Source of the DNA: Sepioteuthis lessoniana
Lineage: Eukaryota > Mollusca > Cephalopoda > Myopsida > Loliginidae
Direction of reading: 5' to 3'
NCBI GenBank assembly: GCA_963585895.1
Contig: OY757939.1
Location: forward strand, 25,980,086-26,044,085
Length of the DNA stretch: 64,000 bases
Shown here: piece by piece, positions 9,481-19,139 of the stretch
How the letters are laid out: each line of letters opens with the position of its first letter
Numbering within the stretch: position 1 is the first letter of the stretch
Notes under the pieces: generated by a model
What the model was told of the DNA's origin: nothing
The model's input: only the letters and a program-made list of their open reading frames with translations
Database searches by the model: none
Program-made: the position numbers and the translations under genes

Positions 9481-9828
9481 GATATCTAGATTTCTGAGCA
9501 TACTCTTTGGGTAATTGTTTCGATGGAGGGTATCTCTTAATCTGTCCATGTCTTCTTGATATCCATCGTTACTACTGCTGGCTTTTGGTCGGTATTGTTG
9601 GCAACGGACGATTCCTTTCTTTACATTGTGTCGATGGTGGGAGTTGAAATTGAGGTACCGTCTGTTGAAGGCTAGTTTCAGATAACGGGATGTGCTAAAT
9701 ATTTGATCTGTGCGAGTTATTAAGACATTTAGGAAGGACAATTTATTGTCTTGTTCTTTCTCCGTTGTGAACTGTATAGATAGACAGATTGATCGCAAAA
9801 TATAGGACAAAACTGGATAACTTACCTC
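9480..9828 (-). mobile_element. Penelope-like element, reverse transcriptase C-terminal part
   Basis: A minus-strand ORF contains IQFTTEKEQDNKLSFLNVLI, then SNHHRHNVKKGIV-like residues (read here SHHRHNVKKGIVRC) and DGYQEDMDRLRDTLHRNNYP. The E..G.LPFLDVL and H...KKG patterns are hallmarks of the Penelope-like RT just after the palm domain. The normal order is RT, linker, then GIY-YIG endonuclease in the same direction. Here the endonuclease part follows on the opposite strand, so the element was rearranged by inversion. The upstream RT domain is absent. Confidence 0.75.
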
Positions 9829-10303
9829 AGTCTGTCTACCCTATATCAAAGGCTTGGCTGAAAAAATTCAAAAAATATATCGTCGATATAACAGGACAAC
9901 ATCCGGGAGTGGTTTAACTCTTCGTAAACTTCTCCTCCGAGTCAAACCTCCAACAGAATATAGTATGAACAAGAATTATATCGATTCCATCCCATGTAGC
10001 TGTGGAAAAGTGTACAAAGGAGAGACATACCGTCTTTTGAAAGTAAGACTACAGGAACATTAAAAAGCAGTAGTAAGAGAAAAGTCAGGTATGGCTGACA
10101 ATATGTAGAAAAGAGTGGGAAACCATCTACCTTTGTGGGATAAAGTTAAAATATTTGATAGGGAAAAACATTGCAAAAGAAAACGTCTCAAAGAAGCGGC
10201 ACTTAAGTTGGGCCATGTTGACATGTTGAGTGGACCAAGTATAGTAATGAACCCAATCTGAGAATCAATAATTGAAAAAGCCAAATTGTTTTTAAAGTAC
10301 ACG
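9829..10303 (+). mobile_element. Penelope-like element, GIY-YIG endonuclease part
   Basis: From 9829 the plus strand reads SVCLPYIKGLAEKIQKIYRR, then LTLRKLLLRVKPPTEYSM, and IPCSCGKVYKGETYRLLKVR with LQEH. The CxCGKVYKGET..L..RLxEH string is the GIY-YIG-type nicking endonuclease of Penelope-like elements, with the usual Cys pair just before it. Downstream, GNHLPLWDKVK and AALKLGHVDMLSGPSIVMNP-like residues follow in other frames, so the ORF is broken after LQEH. This part faces away from the RT fragment on the other strand at 9480-9828. Confidence 0.8.
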
Positions 10304-10836
10304 TAAATTACTTTAAAAATATATCAAGAATAACTGATGCTATTGTATTTTACGTTTCGAATTCATCTCATGACACTTCTCTTGACGCTTCTTAGATTGA
10401 TAGGCGTAAAAAACAATGACGTCATTATGTGAATAAGTTCATCATAGTTATTTCCCCTTTCTTCCCTAGTTAGCTGTAGGGTGCGCGTCATTGGCCTGCC
10501 ATCTAGTTCTTAATCTCCAAGATTTTCCCCGCCCCCAATTCTTTTTCTCACTATCACCTCACTCCAGCCCAATTTTTTCTGCTGATCTTGAACCCACATT
10601 TCAATAATCCATATTGCCTACACCTGGCCGTGCCCTTCCTGGCATCTCTTTTGTCAGATCAGTTTAGATCCTCATCCTATGTAGGAATAGTCTGGCTTGT
10701 TTTCCGTCCTCTCAGATACTGTAAAACAGTCGGTTCTCCATATCTTAGACGTAGGGTTTAGGAGGACAATTAAACGGGGTGTTTATCCAATTAATCTGTT
10801 TTTCCCATCCCCTTCGTTGACACTTTCATTGTAAAA
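10304..10836. other. unassigned, possibly Penelope 3' flank
   Basis: Includes a TACGTTTCGAATTCATCTCA string (10361-10380), whose complement resembles the GAA-rich, GAAACGTA terminal motif near Penelope ends. A CRE-like ATGACGTCAT lies at 10418-10427. From 10478 on it is less AT-rich. No protein recognised. Confidence 0.35.
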
Positions 10837-11034
10837 AGTAAGTTGGCGGCCGTAGTCGAGGATGACCTGAAGGCTTCTTTTTCAATAGCTTCTACACCAA
10901 GGTGTAGGGGAGGGGGCGACTCCATTCCCTTGATTGCTTCAATGTACCCTTGATACGTACCTTATAATGCGGAATATTAAGCAAGGAGGCATCAAGTACC
11001 ATTTTTTGAGTCTTTAGTATGACTCGATCAGGGA
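10837..11034 (-). mobile_element. SINE-A, head truncated
   Basis: Body and 3' end in reverse, including the CTACACCAAGGTGTAGG palindrome. Stops near the CATACCAAAGACTC region before box B. Confidence 0.85.
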
Positions 11035-11360
11035 TTATAAATCATTCCAATTATTCAGGTCTTCAGTTGGTTCTCATAGAGCGAATGTGGTATTTTGGTG
11101 AATGTCGCGTGCTTGTCAATGAATGGTTGCCAATATTGCATCATGTGCATGGGTCGACGAATGTGGTTAACTAGGGCCCCTTAGGAACTATAATATTAAT
11201 GACTGCTCCTCTTCCCCTTCCCCACAAAAAGTATAGGGGCTTCATGAACCCAACAAAAATTTATGTTGTATCTATATTATTCTATGGAAATAAAACCTTG
11301 CAAAATTAACAGTTGAACTTTAAAAAATATTTCACGGGTTGAATAATTTCTATGCCCAGA
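11035..11360. other. unassigned
   Basis: No gene recognised. Confidence 0.4.
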
Positions 11361-11361
11361 T

Positions 11362-11455
11362 AAACAAGGGACACCTGAGGAAGGCCGAAGGATACAACGG
11401 CTGAAACGTTGAGTTTCAAGAAACAATAATAAAGACGAGGACAACTATTCGAAAA
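11362..11455 (+). repeat. GGCCGAAG...GGCTGAAACG motif unit (Penelope-terminus-like)
   Basis: CCTGAGGAAGGCCGAAGGAT, then ACAACGGCTGAAACGTTGAG and AACAATAATAAAGACGAGGA. The same skeleton repeats about nine times in the 27.8-30.3 kb array and once in the foldback at 63.7 kb. It looks like the conserved end motif of Penelope-like elements (inference). Confidence 0.55.
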
Positions 11456-11562
11456 ATCACAAGCGAAATAATACACATCAAACCTCTGTTCAAAAATTCA
11501 GACAGATGAAAGATTGTAGAATGAGAGTTCGAACAAATACTTTTGAGAAATGTAAAATAAAA

Positions 11563-11740
11563 GTTGTCTCCCTTTAGTCGAGGGTGACCCGAAGGCTCCC
11601 TTTTCGAAAGTTACTACACCAAGGTGTAGGGGAGGGCGCCACTCCTTTCCCTGGATTGCCCCACTTTGCTTTTGATCCTTACCTTATAACCCCGGTCTCC
11701 CGGACCATTGGCGAACACTCTACTCATTAGGCCAACGGCT
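11563..11740 (-). mobile_element. SINE-A, internally deleted, left half of inverted pair
   Basis: The minus-strand copy runs from its 3' end (GGGTGACCCGAAGGCTCCC) to the head GGCCTAATGAGTAGAGTGTT. Part of the body is missing around 11690. Confidence 0.85.
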
Positions 11741-11988
11741 CATTGGCTTAGTGGGTAGAGTGTTCGCCAATGGTCCGGGAGACTTGGGTTCAATCCAATG
11801 TCGCGTCATACCAAAGACTTTAAAAATGGCATTTGATGCCTCCTTGTTAACACTCAGCAATAAAAGGTGTGTATCAAGGGTAAAGTGGAGCAATCCAGGG
11901 AAAGGAGTAACACCCTCCCATACACCTCGATGTAGTAGCTATTGAAAAAGGGAGCCATCTGATTGCCTTCGACTACGGTCGCCAATTA
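11741..11988 (+). mobile_element. SINE-A, full length, right half of inverted pair
   Basis: Box A is TGGCTTAGTGGGTAGAG (11744-11760) and box B is GGGTTCAATCC. It ends ACGGTCGCCAATTA. It starts at the head end of the preceding copy, so the two SINEs lie head to head and could fold back on each other. Confidence 0.9.
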
Positions 11989-12179
11989 ATACTGAAGGAG
12001 TTAAACTATTTTAGCCTACCCCACCTGTACATGGGAAGGTTTTCTTCTTTTCTAAATGACGTTGTACAAAATTGATAGTTCTTAAAATATCCCTTGGATT
12101 CCAACGGTTTCAGATACTACACTCTGATCCTAAACAGAAGTATTCATCTATACATAAATAACCACATTTTTATAGAACC
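11989..12179. other. unassigned spacer
   Basis: AT-rich; nothing recognised. Confidence 0.4.
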
Positions 12180-12800
12180 TATCATTATCATCATCATCGA
12201 TAGATTTTAATACCTTGACACTCTCTCACCATCCATCCTCTTGATAGCATTCGGTGTCTGAAGAGAGCTGATCGGCTAAAACAGCTATGTCCACGTGTAG
12301 GAGTCCATAAGAGAACGTCGCTAATGAGTTCGTCTTTATTTCTCCAGCAGTGCCCCACATGTCTTGTTCGTCTAACTTTAATGGTTTCTAAGATGGGGGG
12401 TAAGTGAACGTACGGCTTTTGTTTTGTGGGTGCTGCTTCCTGGATTTTTTCAAAACAACACGTACTATTCTAGTGTAGTTAACATCGGGGTTTTTCTCTT
12501 AGCGTTTACTTAGAGTACAGGTAGTGCAGCCATACAGTAGTACCGACATGGCTTAAAAGAAATCCCGATTTCTTTTATCTGAGATATCAGGTTTGCGTAT
12601 TATCGACAGTCTGTCAATAGCAGTTTATGCCTTTGCAATGCGTATATTGACATCACTTTCAGTAGATAAGATACTGCTGCCGAGGTATATGAACTTGTCT
12701 ACTAATTTCAGAGGCTAGACGCTTAAATTAGAAATAATTCATCTTGTATAAAAAGCATGAACTCAGTTTTATCTGCATTCACGTATGATTTGTAATTCAA
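12180..12800 (-). mobile_element. RTE-type LINE, 3' end (decayed)
   Basis: Minus-strand pieces read AIDRLSIIRKPDISDK, MSVLLYGCTTCTLSKR, VNYTRIVRV and QDMWGTAGE. They match the C-terminal region of RTE-clade ORFs (AIDRLSIIWKSDL..LLYGCTTWTLTK..RRTRHAGHCW). The 3' end is a short (ATG)n-type tail, seen here as CATCATCATCATC at 12188. Several stops and frame changes. Related pieces lie at 21.0, 52.3-52.6 and 60.5-61.0 kb. Confidence 0.7.
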
Positions 12801-12844
12801 ACTAACGGACCCACACTAGGATTAAAACAAAAACCTAACAAGTA

Positions 12845-13040
12845 CTACCTCGAGAGGTCGGAGTGGATATGGGAGTAATGGTAATGAAGGGATACTCTAC
12901 ATCCTCCTTAGCCTGCGGACTATAGCCTTACTGATGCAATTTTGCGTCCTATCCAGGACATTGGTTGTTGTTGGTGGTGGTGGGTTTCTTACCCCTGCAG
13001 AAATTCAGTAGGCTTATTCTACAATCGCAGACGACTATGC
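12845..13040 (-). mobile_element. repeat D, 5' half fragment
   Basis: AGTACTACCTCGAGAGGTCG, AGTGGATATGGGAGTAATGG, GTCCTATCCAGGACA and CCTGCAGAAATTCAG are diverged versions of the repeat-D blocks. Confidence 0.6.
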
Positions 13041-13600
13041 TGTGTGATGACTCTTATGTCTCGTCCCGGCTAAAGGTTACTGCAGCCCGTATAGAAACTG
13101 CTACAATCATCGGCTAAATTTATCATCAATGGCTTATCTGCTATTGATTAATAATATTGGCCATTGACCTTTCAATATTTGCCGCTTCGTGTGACATTTC
13201 AAACAAGACAGATACCGCCGCGTCGTTATTCCTCGCGATGGAAACTTTCCAAAAAGATTCGAATAAGAAAAGTCTACAGGTACAGTTTCAGTTATTCAAG
13301 GAAATCATAAATGCCGGTGGAGGGTGTATATATGGGTGGGGAGGTTTAAATATTGGGGTGAGACTGTTGGCGACAAGCCCGATGGTTAAATTCTGGAATC
13401 GGGAATGGTATTTTCTACGGCTGCGTCATTACAAGATAATTAAACTCTTTGATAATAGTTGGTCTAGGTTAAGTAGCGCACATGCCATCGTTTAATCTTT
13501 TAAGGTCTTGTTCTTTGTGTTATCAATGAGCAGTCTAGCTAGGCCACTCGGTATCCCCCAAGAACAAAAAGTTAACAGATGAATTTATACCTGTTATAAT
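13041..13600. other. low-repeat stretch with 112-codon ORF, unrecognised
   Basis: A plus-strand ORF at 13157-13495 starts MAIDLSIFAASCDISNKTDT and has mixed composition with no transposon motif that I know. It has no visible promoter, and the sequence alone cannot separate a real exon from chance. Confidence 0.25.
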
Positions 13601-13760
13601 TTACCAACTATTTCGTGATAAGAAGGGTGATAGTTTCCAACTCATCAAGTTCCAATAAGAGCATTAGTATACTCAGTGGAAACATGCTGGGCCCATAAAC
13701 TATTGGAATTCGGGTAGCCATCTTGTTTTTAGTGAAGCGATACAAGATGGCTAATTAACA
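13600..13760 (-). other. AAGATGGC inverted pair and short ORF, unrecognised
   Basis: AGCCATCTTGT (13713-13723) and ACAAGATGGCT (13742-13752) form a perfect 11-bp inverted repeat. Each holds AAGATGGC, the core of YY1 sites that often overlap start codons. On the minus strand the inner ATG opens a 37-codon ORF (MATRIPIVYGPSMFPLSILM...). Function unknown. Confidence 0.25.
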
Positions 13761-14128
13761 AGGCTGCATTCAGTCTAGATTTTGTAATTTTGCCATTGTC
13801 CTTATATACTGTAGTGGTGACTGTTATTTTGGATGATATGGAATGCTCCAATTTTGTAGTGGTAAGTTGTTGGTGTTTATGTTTGGAAAAGGCACATGAG
13901 GCAAATGAAGTGTAAACGACGCAGCAAAAAACATATCAAACAAAGCGGTACAGACAAATTCAAATTTATACTTTAACAATACAAACAATAAAACATTCTA
14001 AAACATTACTAGAGTTCTATTACTGTTCGACATATATTACTGTGAATGTGTGTGTGTAACTAAAACTATTACTACAAAAAAGGACTATTTAACAAAAGTG
14101 TCCGATGCGTGTAAACTAAGTTTTTTTT

Positions 14129-14540
14129 CTATAGAATCTTAATAGTGTATATTAGGAGGAACGTGTCTTCTCCCATGCTGCTTCTTTCTTTCTTTCGGTT
14201 GTTTGACGAAATTTCTGTTGTTTTTGAGGTTGGAAAAAAATCTCTCCGAAAAGGTGTAACAAGTAAGAGAATGGTTGCATGGCGTATAGATTTTTGTGGC
14301 GGTTGACTGCTGTTAGTTGAAATGAGAGAGTGAGAGTGTGTTGGCCCTGGAAGGGAAAATGTGAAAAGAGGGTGAGTGTTGGAAGATGAGCGTATTAATA
14401 GAGAATTCTTGTCATGTAGTTGGCTCCAAAACCTCAGGACGAAATTGAAGTTAGGCGCTAACCATGTGGTTCTCCTGGCCAACGGGTTCCCGAGACTGAT
14501 TGTTTACGTGCGTCTGCCATCTTTGTTTCGGGAACAAGTG
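14129..14540 (-). other. coding-like minus-strand stretch, unrecognised
   Basis: A 117-codon ORF (14482-14129) begins MARRTTWLAPNFNFVLRFW. It is rich in Ser/Thr/Pro and matches nothing I know. Just upstream is AAAGATGGCAGACG (minus strand near 14520), a YY1-like site over an ATG, with a GTAAAC donor-like string shortly after. It might be a 5' exon and promoter, but this is weak inference. Confidence 0.2.
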
Positions 14541-15030
14541 GCATAACAGTCATTTTAAAATATAGGAGTGTAAGACCTATAATACCTTAGTCTCCATTGA
14601 TTAACTAATCTACAGGCCTTGCTGATGGGAAAGTCTATAAATATTTGCTAGCAATTTGTAGACGCCCGATAGGTATAGATTCTCCCATCCCAAACAATCC
14701 AACAATTACTCTGATACTGAATGAACAGAAAGGGAAAGATGTGATAAACTCATATATACAATTAGAATATGTAATAGGTACATATAACGGAATAACATTT
14801 GTTACACTCACATGTACATAAAAACAAGAGAAATATAAAGGACAAACAACAAAAACATAAGTATTTCTTTCAACCTAAATTAAATTAACAGAAACTCAGA
14901 CAAATAAAAGGTTGTTACTATTCGTGACATTTCCGGCCAAGCTATTAATGAAAGACACTCTTTCCCTGAAATCCGTTCGACTGATTGTCTTCCGACTATT
15001 TGCTCTTTCGACTACTGTAGCACAAGGTCT
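14541..15030. other. unassigned, low-repeat stretch
   Basis: No repeat copy shared with the rest of the window and no recognised gene. Confidence 0.4.
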
Positions 15031-15400
15031 TTTTAACGTGGGGACCGTAGCCCAGATACCTCCGGTTGTTTCAAAAATGCATTGGAACCCGTCGGCATTC
15101 CGTTAAAAAATGGTTCCACAGGCGCCAGGCGATAAATCAAGCCTTGCCGAAGCAAGTGTGACCCTTGGAGAAAGTTTCCCGAGGCCCAAAGAATGTCGGT
15201 TTAAGCTGCTTTACACGAATGCAAGGCTTCCCAGAGACCAATGTCAGGCGATACCTCTATTTATATCAACTGTAGACCCGCTACTTTCATCAACTGATGA
15301 TCGGTGTTCAATCGCAAGTATCTTACAAAAGTTAGAATTAACAAATTGTCCCAAAGCAAATGAATTTCACATATCGTTCCAAGAATAAACAGGGTGTAAA
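15031..15400 (+). other. less AT-rich stretch with 92-codon ORF, unrecognised
   Basis: An ORF at 15110-15388 (MVPQAPGDKSSLAEASVTLG...) has balanced composition and is not inside any repeat family seen here. No family recognised and no splice context strong enough to call an exon. Confidence 0.25.
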
Positions 15401-15654
15401 GAGGGTTAAACAAAAAATAATAATGTCAGTATCTTCCTTGTTTTCATGGTGAGGTGAAAAAGAGTCCCTCGACGGAGTTGAAAGACAACGTCGCCATTTT
15501 ATTCAATTTCACTCTGTCGTCCGCTGGAATAGCAAAATTCATTAGATGACAATCTTCGTGATAATTAACCGGGGTCACCTAACTGGGATTTAGTGGTCTG
15601 TTTGTATCCAACAGTACCAAATTAGTATTATTATTATTATTATCATCATCATTA
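15401..15654. other. unassigned, ending in (TTA/ATC)n
   Basis: Ends in a TATTATTATTATTATC tract (15628-15657). This is the (TAA)n tail of the following minus-strand LINE. Confidence 0.5.
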
Positions 15655-15921
15655 TTACTCATTTGAGAGTTTTTAACACCAGCCAAGGCTGATGGCTTTT
15701 CGCTGGAGTCTTAGTAACAGTAAATCTCCTCAAGTCTCTCGGACCCTTTTCAGTATTCTAGCCGATCTTATCAATGCTGTAGTCAAGATGGTCTCCATTT
15801 GTTCTCTTATTTCCAGTAACTCCTGTCCTTTTACCAATCCTTTGGGAATTGTTCCAAGAGCATCGATTACAATTTGCATCACCGTTACTTTTATATTCTA
15901 TAGCCTTTTTTCTCAAGTAAG
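15655..15921 (-). mobile_element. R4/Dong-like LINE 3' end, distal half (split by LTR)
   Basis: In reverse: ACACCAGCCAAGGCTGATGG, then the CTTAGTAACAGTAAATCTCC and CCAAGAGCATCGATTACAAT blocks of the LINE C-terminal region. It is interrupted at 15921 by a solo LTR and resumes at 16329. Confidence 0.8.
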
Positions 15922-16328
15922 TGTTATATATTGACCCTCGACTGAGCCGTCAATCAAGCGATGCACCTGTGTAAATAAGCGGAAGAACAGAAGAAGCAGG
16001 TGGACGGTTTGAGACAGTTGGAGACAGGGTGTCAAAGTGTGAACAAGCTTCAGATAGAGGACTTTGGGCCCTTAGTGACCCCCGGTTGAACAATCCAAGC
16101 CAAGATGCGAAAGAAGTATTGCTATGGTCGAGGAAGAACTTGGGTCAATATAGCAGTCCGTCCTTGTCTCCACTCATTTCTCTCACACAACAAACATCAC
16201 CTTTTCGAAAATAAAGTTTGAGAGATTTATATTTTTATAAACAAGTGTATTCGTTCGTTATTGAAGTCGTCATTACAGTTGATTAATTTCCTATGTATAT
16301 TTGTATACGCGTAGTTTACTATACAACA
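15922..16328 (+). mobile_element. solo LTR, family LTR-1 (fossil), nested in a LINE
   Basis: TGTTATATATTGACCC opens and CTATACAACA closes a 407-bp unit with TGTT/AACA ends. A polyadenylation-like AATAAAGTTTGAGAG lies at about 16210. It splits an R4-like LINE cleanly. The flanking TAAG (15918-15921) and CAAG (16329-16332) look like a 4-bp target duplication with one later change. Same family as 3958-4473. There is no internal region, so it is a solo LTR, younger than the LINE it sits in. Confidence 0.75.
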
Positions 16329-16730
16329 CAAGGTCTTGGTACTTATCTCTCTTTTTGCTTTCTTTTATCTTTACTTTATAGTCTGTCAGAGCAGCAAAGT
16401 TCACTAGTCGCCAGTTCTTTTTTTTTAGGTGAAGTCTGGTCTTCTAGCCGGGATTAAGTGATCTGTGTGCATCTCAAAATCCGAGAGAATTTTATGCATC
16501 TTTTACTCCAGGATGGATTCTGGATTGTGCATATACCATTTGGCAATTATTACACGATTTCCAGTGGATCAGCTTCTCCTCCCAGTCGTGTCTAGTCGTA
16601 CACACTTTTTGTGCTAATTTTCGGCAATCACTTATATGATTGATCGTACCGTCTCTATCACCATATGACCTATATTTGCCATTTTGTTGGTCCTTATATT
16701 GTGCTGCCATTAGAAGGTTTCTCCTTCTTA
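16329..16730 (-). mobile_element. R4/Dong-like LINE, zinc motif and endonuclease region
   Basis: Continuation of the LTR-split copy. The minus-strand ORF 16710-16492 reads MAAQYKDQQNGKYRSYGDRD, then GTINHISDCRKLAQK and TTRHDWEEKLIHWKSC. The R4/R2-type Cx2C..H..C motif sits here, although its first Cys pair is degraded to RSYGD. The downstream endonuclease segment covers 16330-16480, with stops. Confidence 0.8.
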
Positions 16731-16769
16731 AACATGTCCATGTCTCCTCGCGTGTAATTTCGCCGTATC

Positions 16770-17185
16770 ATTATTATTCATTTACTCCTTTGAGATTTTT
16801 TCACACCAACGTTAGGCGTTGGTTTCTCAATGAAGTTTAAGTGACTGTAAGTCTTCTCAAGTCTTCAAGACTCTTCCCAGTATTCTGGCCGATCTTAACA
16901 CTGCTGTAGTTAGGATAGTCTCCACTCATCCTCTGATTTCCAAGTCCTCCAGTCCCTGTACCAATTTTTGGTGACTATACCAATTGCACCAATTACAATT
17001 AGTATCAGCGTCTCTTTCATATTAGATAGTTTTTTTTTAATTCTCTTGCAAAGTTTTATCTTTCTTTTCACTTTTCTTTAGTTTAACTCTTTCCATTTTT
17101 CGGTAGATTCTCATTCTGTTGACTATCTCTACGTCTGGTCATCTGGGTGAGATCATGTGATCCGTTTTTATCTCAAAATCCCAAT
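16770..17185 (-). mobile_element. R4/Dong-like LINE, 3' end
   Basis: A second copy in the same orientation, beginning with an ATTATTATTC tail at 16768. It covers CACACCAACGTTAGGCGTTG to the TAGTTTAACTCTTTCCATTT and CTGGTCATCTGGGTGAGATC blocks. Head to tail with the copy at 16329-16730. Confidence 0.8.
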
Positions 17186-17189
17186 TGCC

Positions 17190-17715
17190 CTGTCGGCTAT
17201 AGAATACGCCGACTGCACCTCTGCAGAGGAGTAAGACCCCCATCCCCAATGAGGCTAACTGTTAGCCGTGGGTGGTGACCTGTAAGGCGATAGGACGAGA
17301 TCTTGGTGTCATTGATCCGGTGACAGAGTGGTCAATATCTTGCAACACACCACTTTAGCCCTTACTTGGTCTGACGGGCGGTCGGATTGGCCTGATCTGA
17401 TGAGTCGGCTGGTCATGTCAAGCCCTAACACCTATATGTCTTATCCCGACCGTACTTTTAAATCTGCACTTGCAGCAAGTTCCTAACCCTTATCTGTTAG
17501 GTGCTAGAAGGCGGTGGCTGAGAGTCAATTGCCTTGAAAGCATAGGAATTTGACCAGTGCTGAAAACCTGAAATTGGCATCGGCTCGGAAACCTACCCTC
17601 AATTCGAGTATACTGGTCACGTATTCCCGTCTCAGCCAAGGCGAATGGTTTACACCCTTGGTTCATTTCCAACACAAGACTCCGTGGTGGGTGGTAGCGC
17701 GCAGGGCCAGCGAAA
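17190..17715 (+). mobile_element. Jockey-like LINE, 5' UTR
   Basis: Starts CTGTCGGCTATAGAATACGC, CGACTGCACCTCTGCAGAGG. This is the same opening as repeat D (CAGTCGGCTGGGGCTGTAGA). It then runs for about 500 bp of less AT-rich, non-coding sequence to the ORF1 region. The shared start suggests that this is the true 5' end of the LINE. Confidence 0.55.
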
Positions 17716-19139
17716 AATATAGAGCATATATGGCGTCTTCAAATTAAAAAAAAAATTAAACGAAAGCTGTCACAATCAGACTCGGAGAATGAGGCAGCTG
17801 ACTTCCCCAGGTTCATTGTTATTAAATCTTTGGATGAGGTCTACCTTGCCAAATTCTCGCCTTTCCATGTAAAAAAGTAATCTCTATGAGAGCTAGCCCG
17901 AAAACTGTTAAGAAAACAAGGAAAAGCAACTTGCTTGTTGAGGTGGTCAGCTGGAGGCAGGCAGAAAACATTAAAAATAATAATATTTTATACGACGAAA
18001 TGCAGATCCTACTTGCATGAGAAATTCAACCCTTCCAAGGGAGTTAACAAGAGTTAAGGAGTCGGCATTGGTTACACAAGAGGAGATAGCATCAGTCGTG
18101 AGAAAACAGTGAGTTACAATTATAAGAAGAATCTTCATCAGAAAAGGCGAAGAAAGAATCCAGACCAACACTTACATCCTGACATTTAATCAGCTCCGTA
18201 TTCCCAAAAAAGTGAAGATCGGCTATTGTCTTGAGAGAGTTGAGCAGTACGTCTCAGCTCTCCTGAAGTGCTTCAAATGCCAAAAATATGGACACCACAG
18301 TGAAGCCTGTAGAGGGCGACAGACATGTGCGAAATGCAGTGAAAACGATCCGGATCACGGGAGGGAAGATTTCTTGAAAGAAATTAGATGTGCAAACTGC
18401 CGACAAGATCACCCGACTTACTCAACATCTTACGTTGTTTACAAAGAAAGAAACGAAATAACTGAGGTGAAAAACAAGAAGAATGTGTTCTTCCTGAAAG
18501 CAAGGAGAATTGTAGAGAACTACATGGGAGAAAACAACTATGCCTCTGTTGCAGGGGGGCGGATAGAATCAATGAAGAAAACAAATATAGAACACTCGTG
18601 GAGAAATTGATCATGTTGGAAGCCAATGATTGGCCAAAGTTTCAGAAGCACCTGAAAAAACTACACTCGGTCGAATTTTACCAAGCACAAGCTCTGCAAC
18701 AAGTTGGGAATGGAGAGAGATCCAATGTTGTAGTCCAAGCAAAAACACACGTAGGATCTACCACTTCAACACGAACTACTCCTAAAAGTGCAAAATCTCC
18801 AACAAATCAGCCGTTATATAAGTTACCAATCTGTCCACCAAAAAGCATTAAAGACAGACTAAAAACTTGTCTCCCATAACACCTGAACAATTTGAACAAA
18901 AATCACAAGCTCCAATTAGCCAAACTACGAAAATACAGATGAACATAAAAGAAAGACCAGGAAGCACATTCAAAATACCCTCAAGAACAATGTCACCAAT
19001 AAGAACCAAAGAATTCAATGCTCAGGGATTAACAAAACCCCTACAAAGGATTTATAGTATGGAAAGTATGGATAGCAACACAGACCACGTAGTTGCCAGC
19101 CTTAATCTTGAAGAAATAATCAATAACTGCAGTACTTGA
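17716..19139 (+). mobile_element. Jockey-like LINE ORF1 (gag-like, three zinc knuckles)
   Basis: Encodes the ORF1 nucleic-acid-binding protein of a Jockey-group LINE. It starts about KRKLSQSDSENEAADFPRFI (near 17760), then KKVISMRASPKTVKKTRKSN with LLVEVVSWRQAENI, and the 18212-18610 ORF. In that ORF the first knuckle is CFKCQKYGHHSEAC (intact CX2CX4HX4C). The second is CAKCSENDPDH.., where the last Cys reads Phe. The third is CANCRQDHP.., with the final Cys lost (Tyr). KARRIVENYMGENNYASVAG follows, then a low-complexity tail (18598-19139). About four frame breaks. ORF1 binds LINE RNA in known elements. ORF2 (endonuclease/RT) is missing: after 19139 the sequence passes straight into 3'-UTR-type DNA. 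Confidence 0.8.

Noticed and set aside
17395-17450. CTGATGAGTCGGCTGG in the LINE 5' UTR as a ribozyme core
   Set aside because: No GAAA in the required place.
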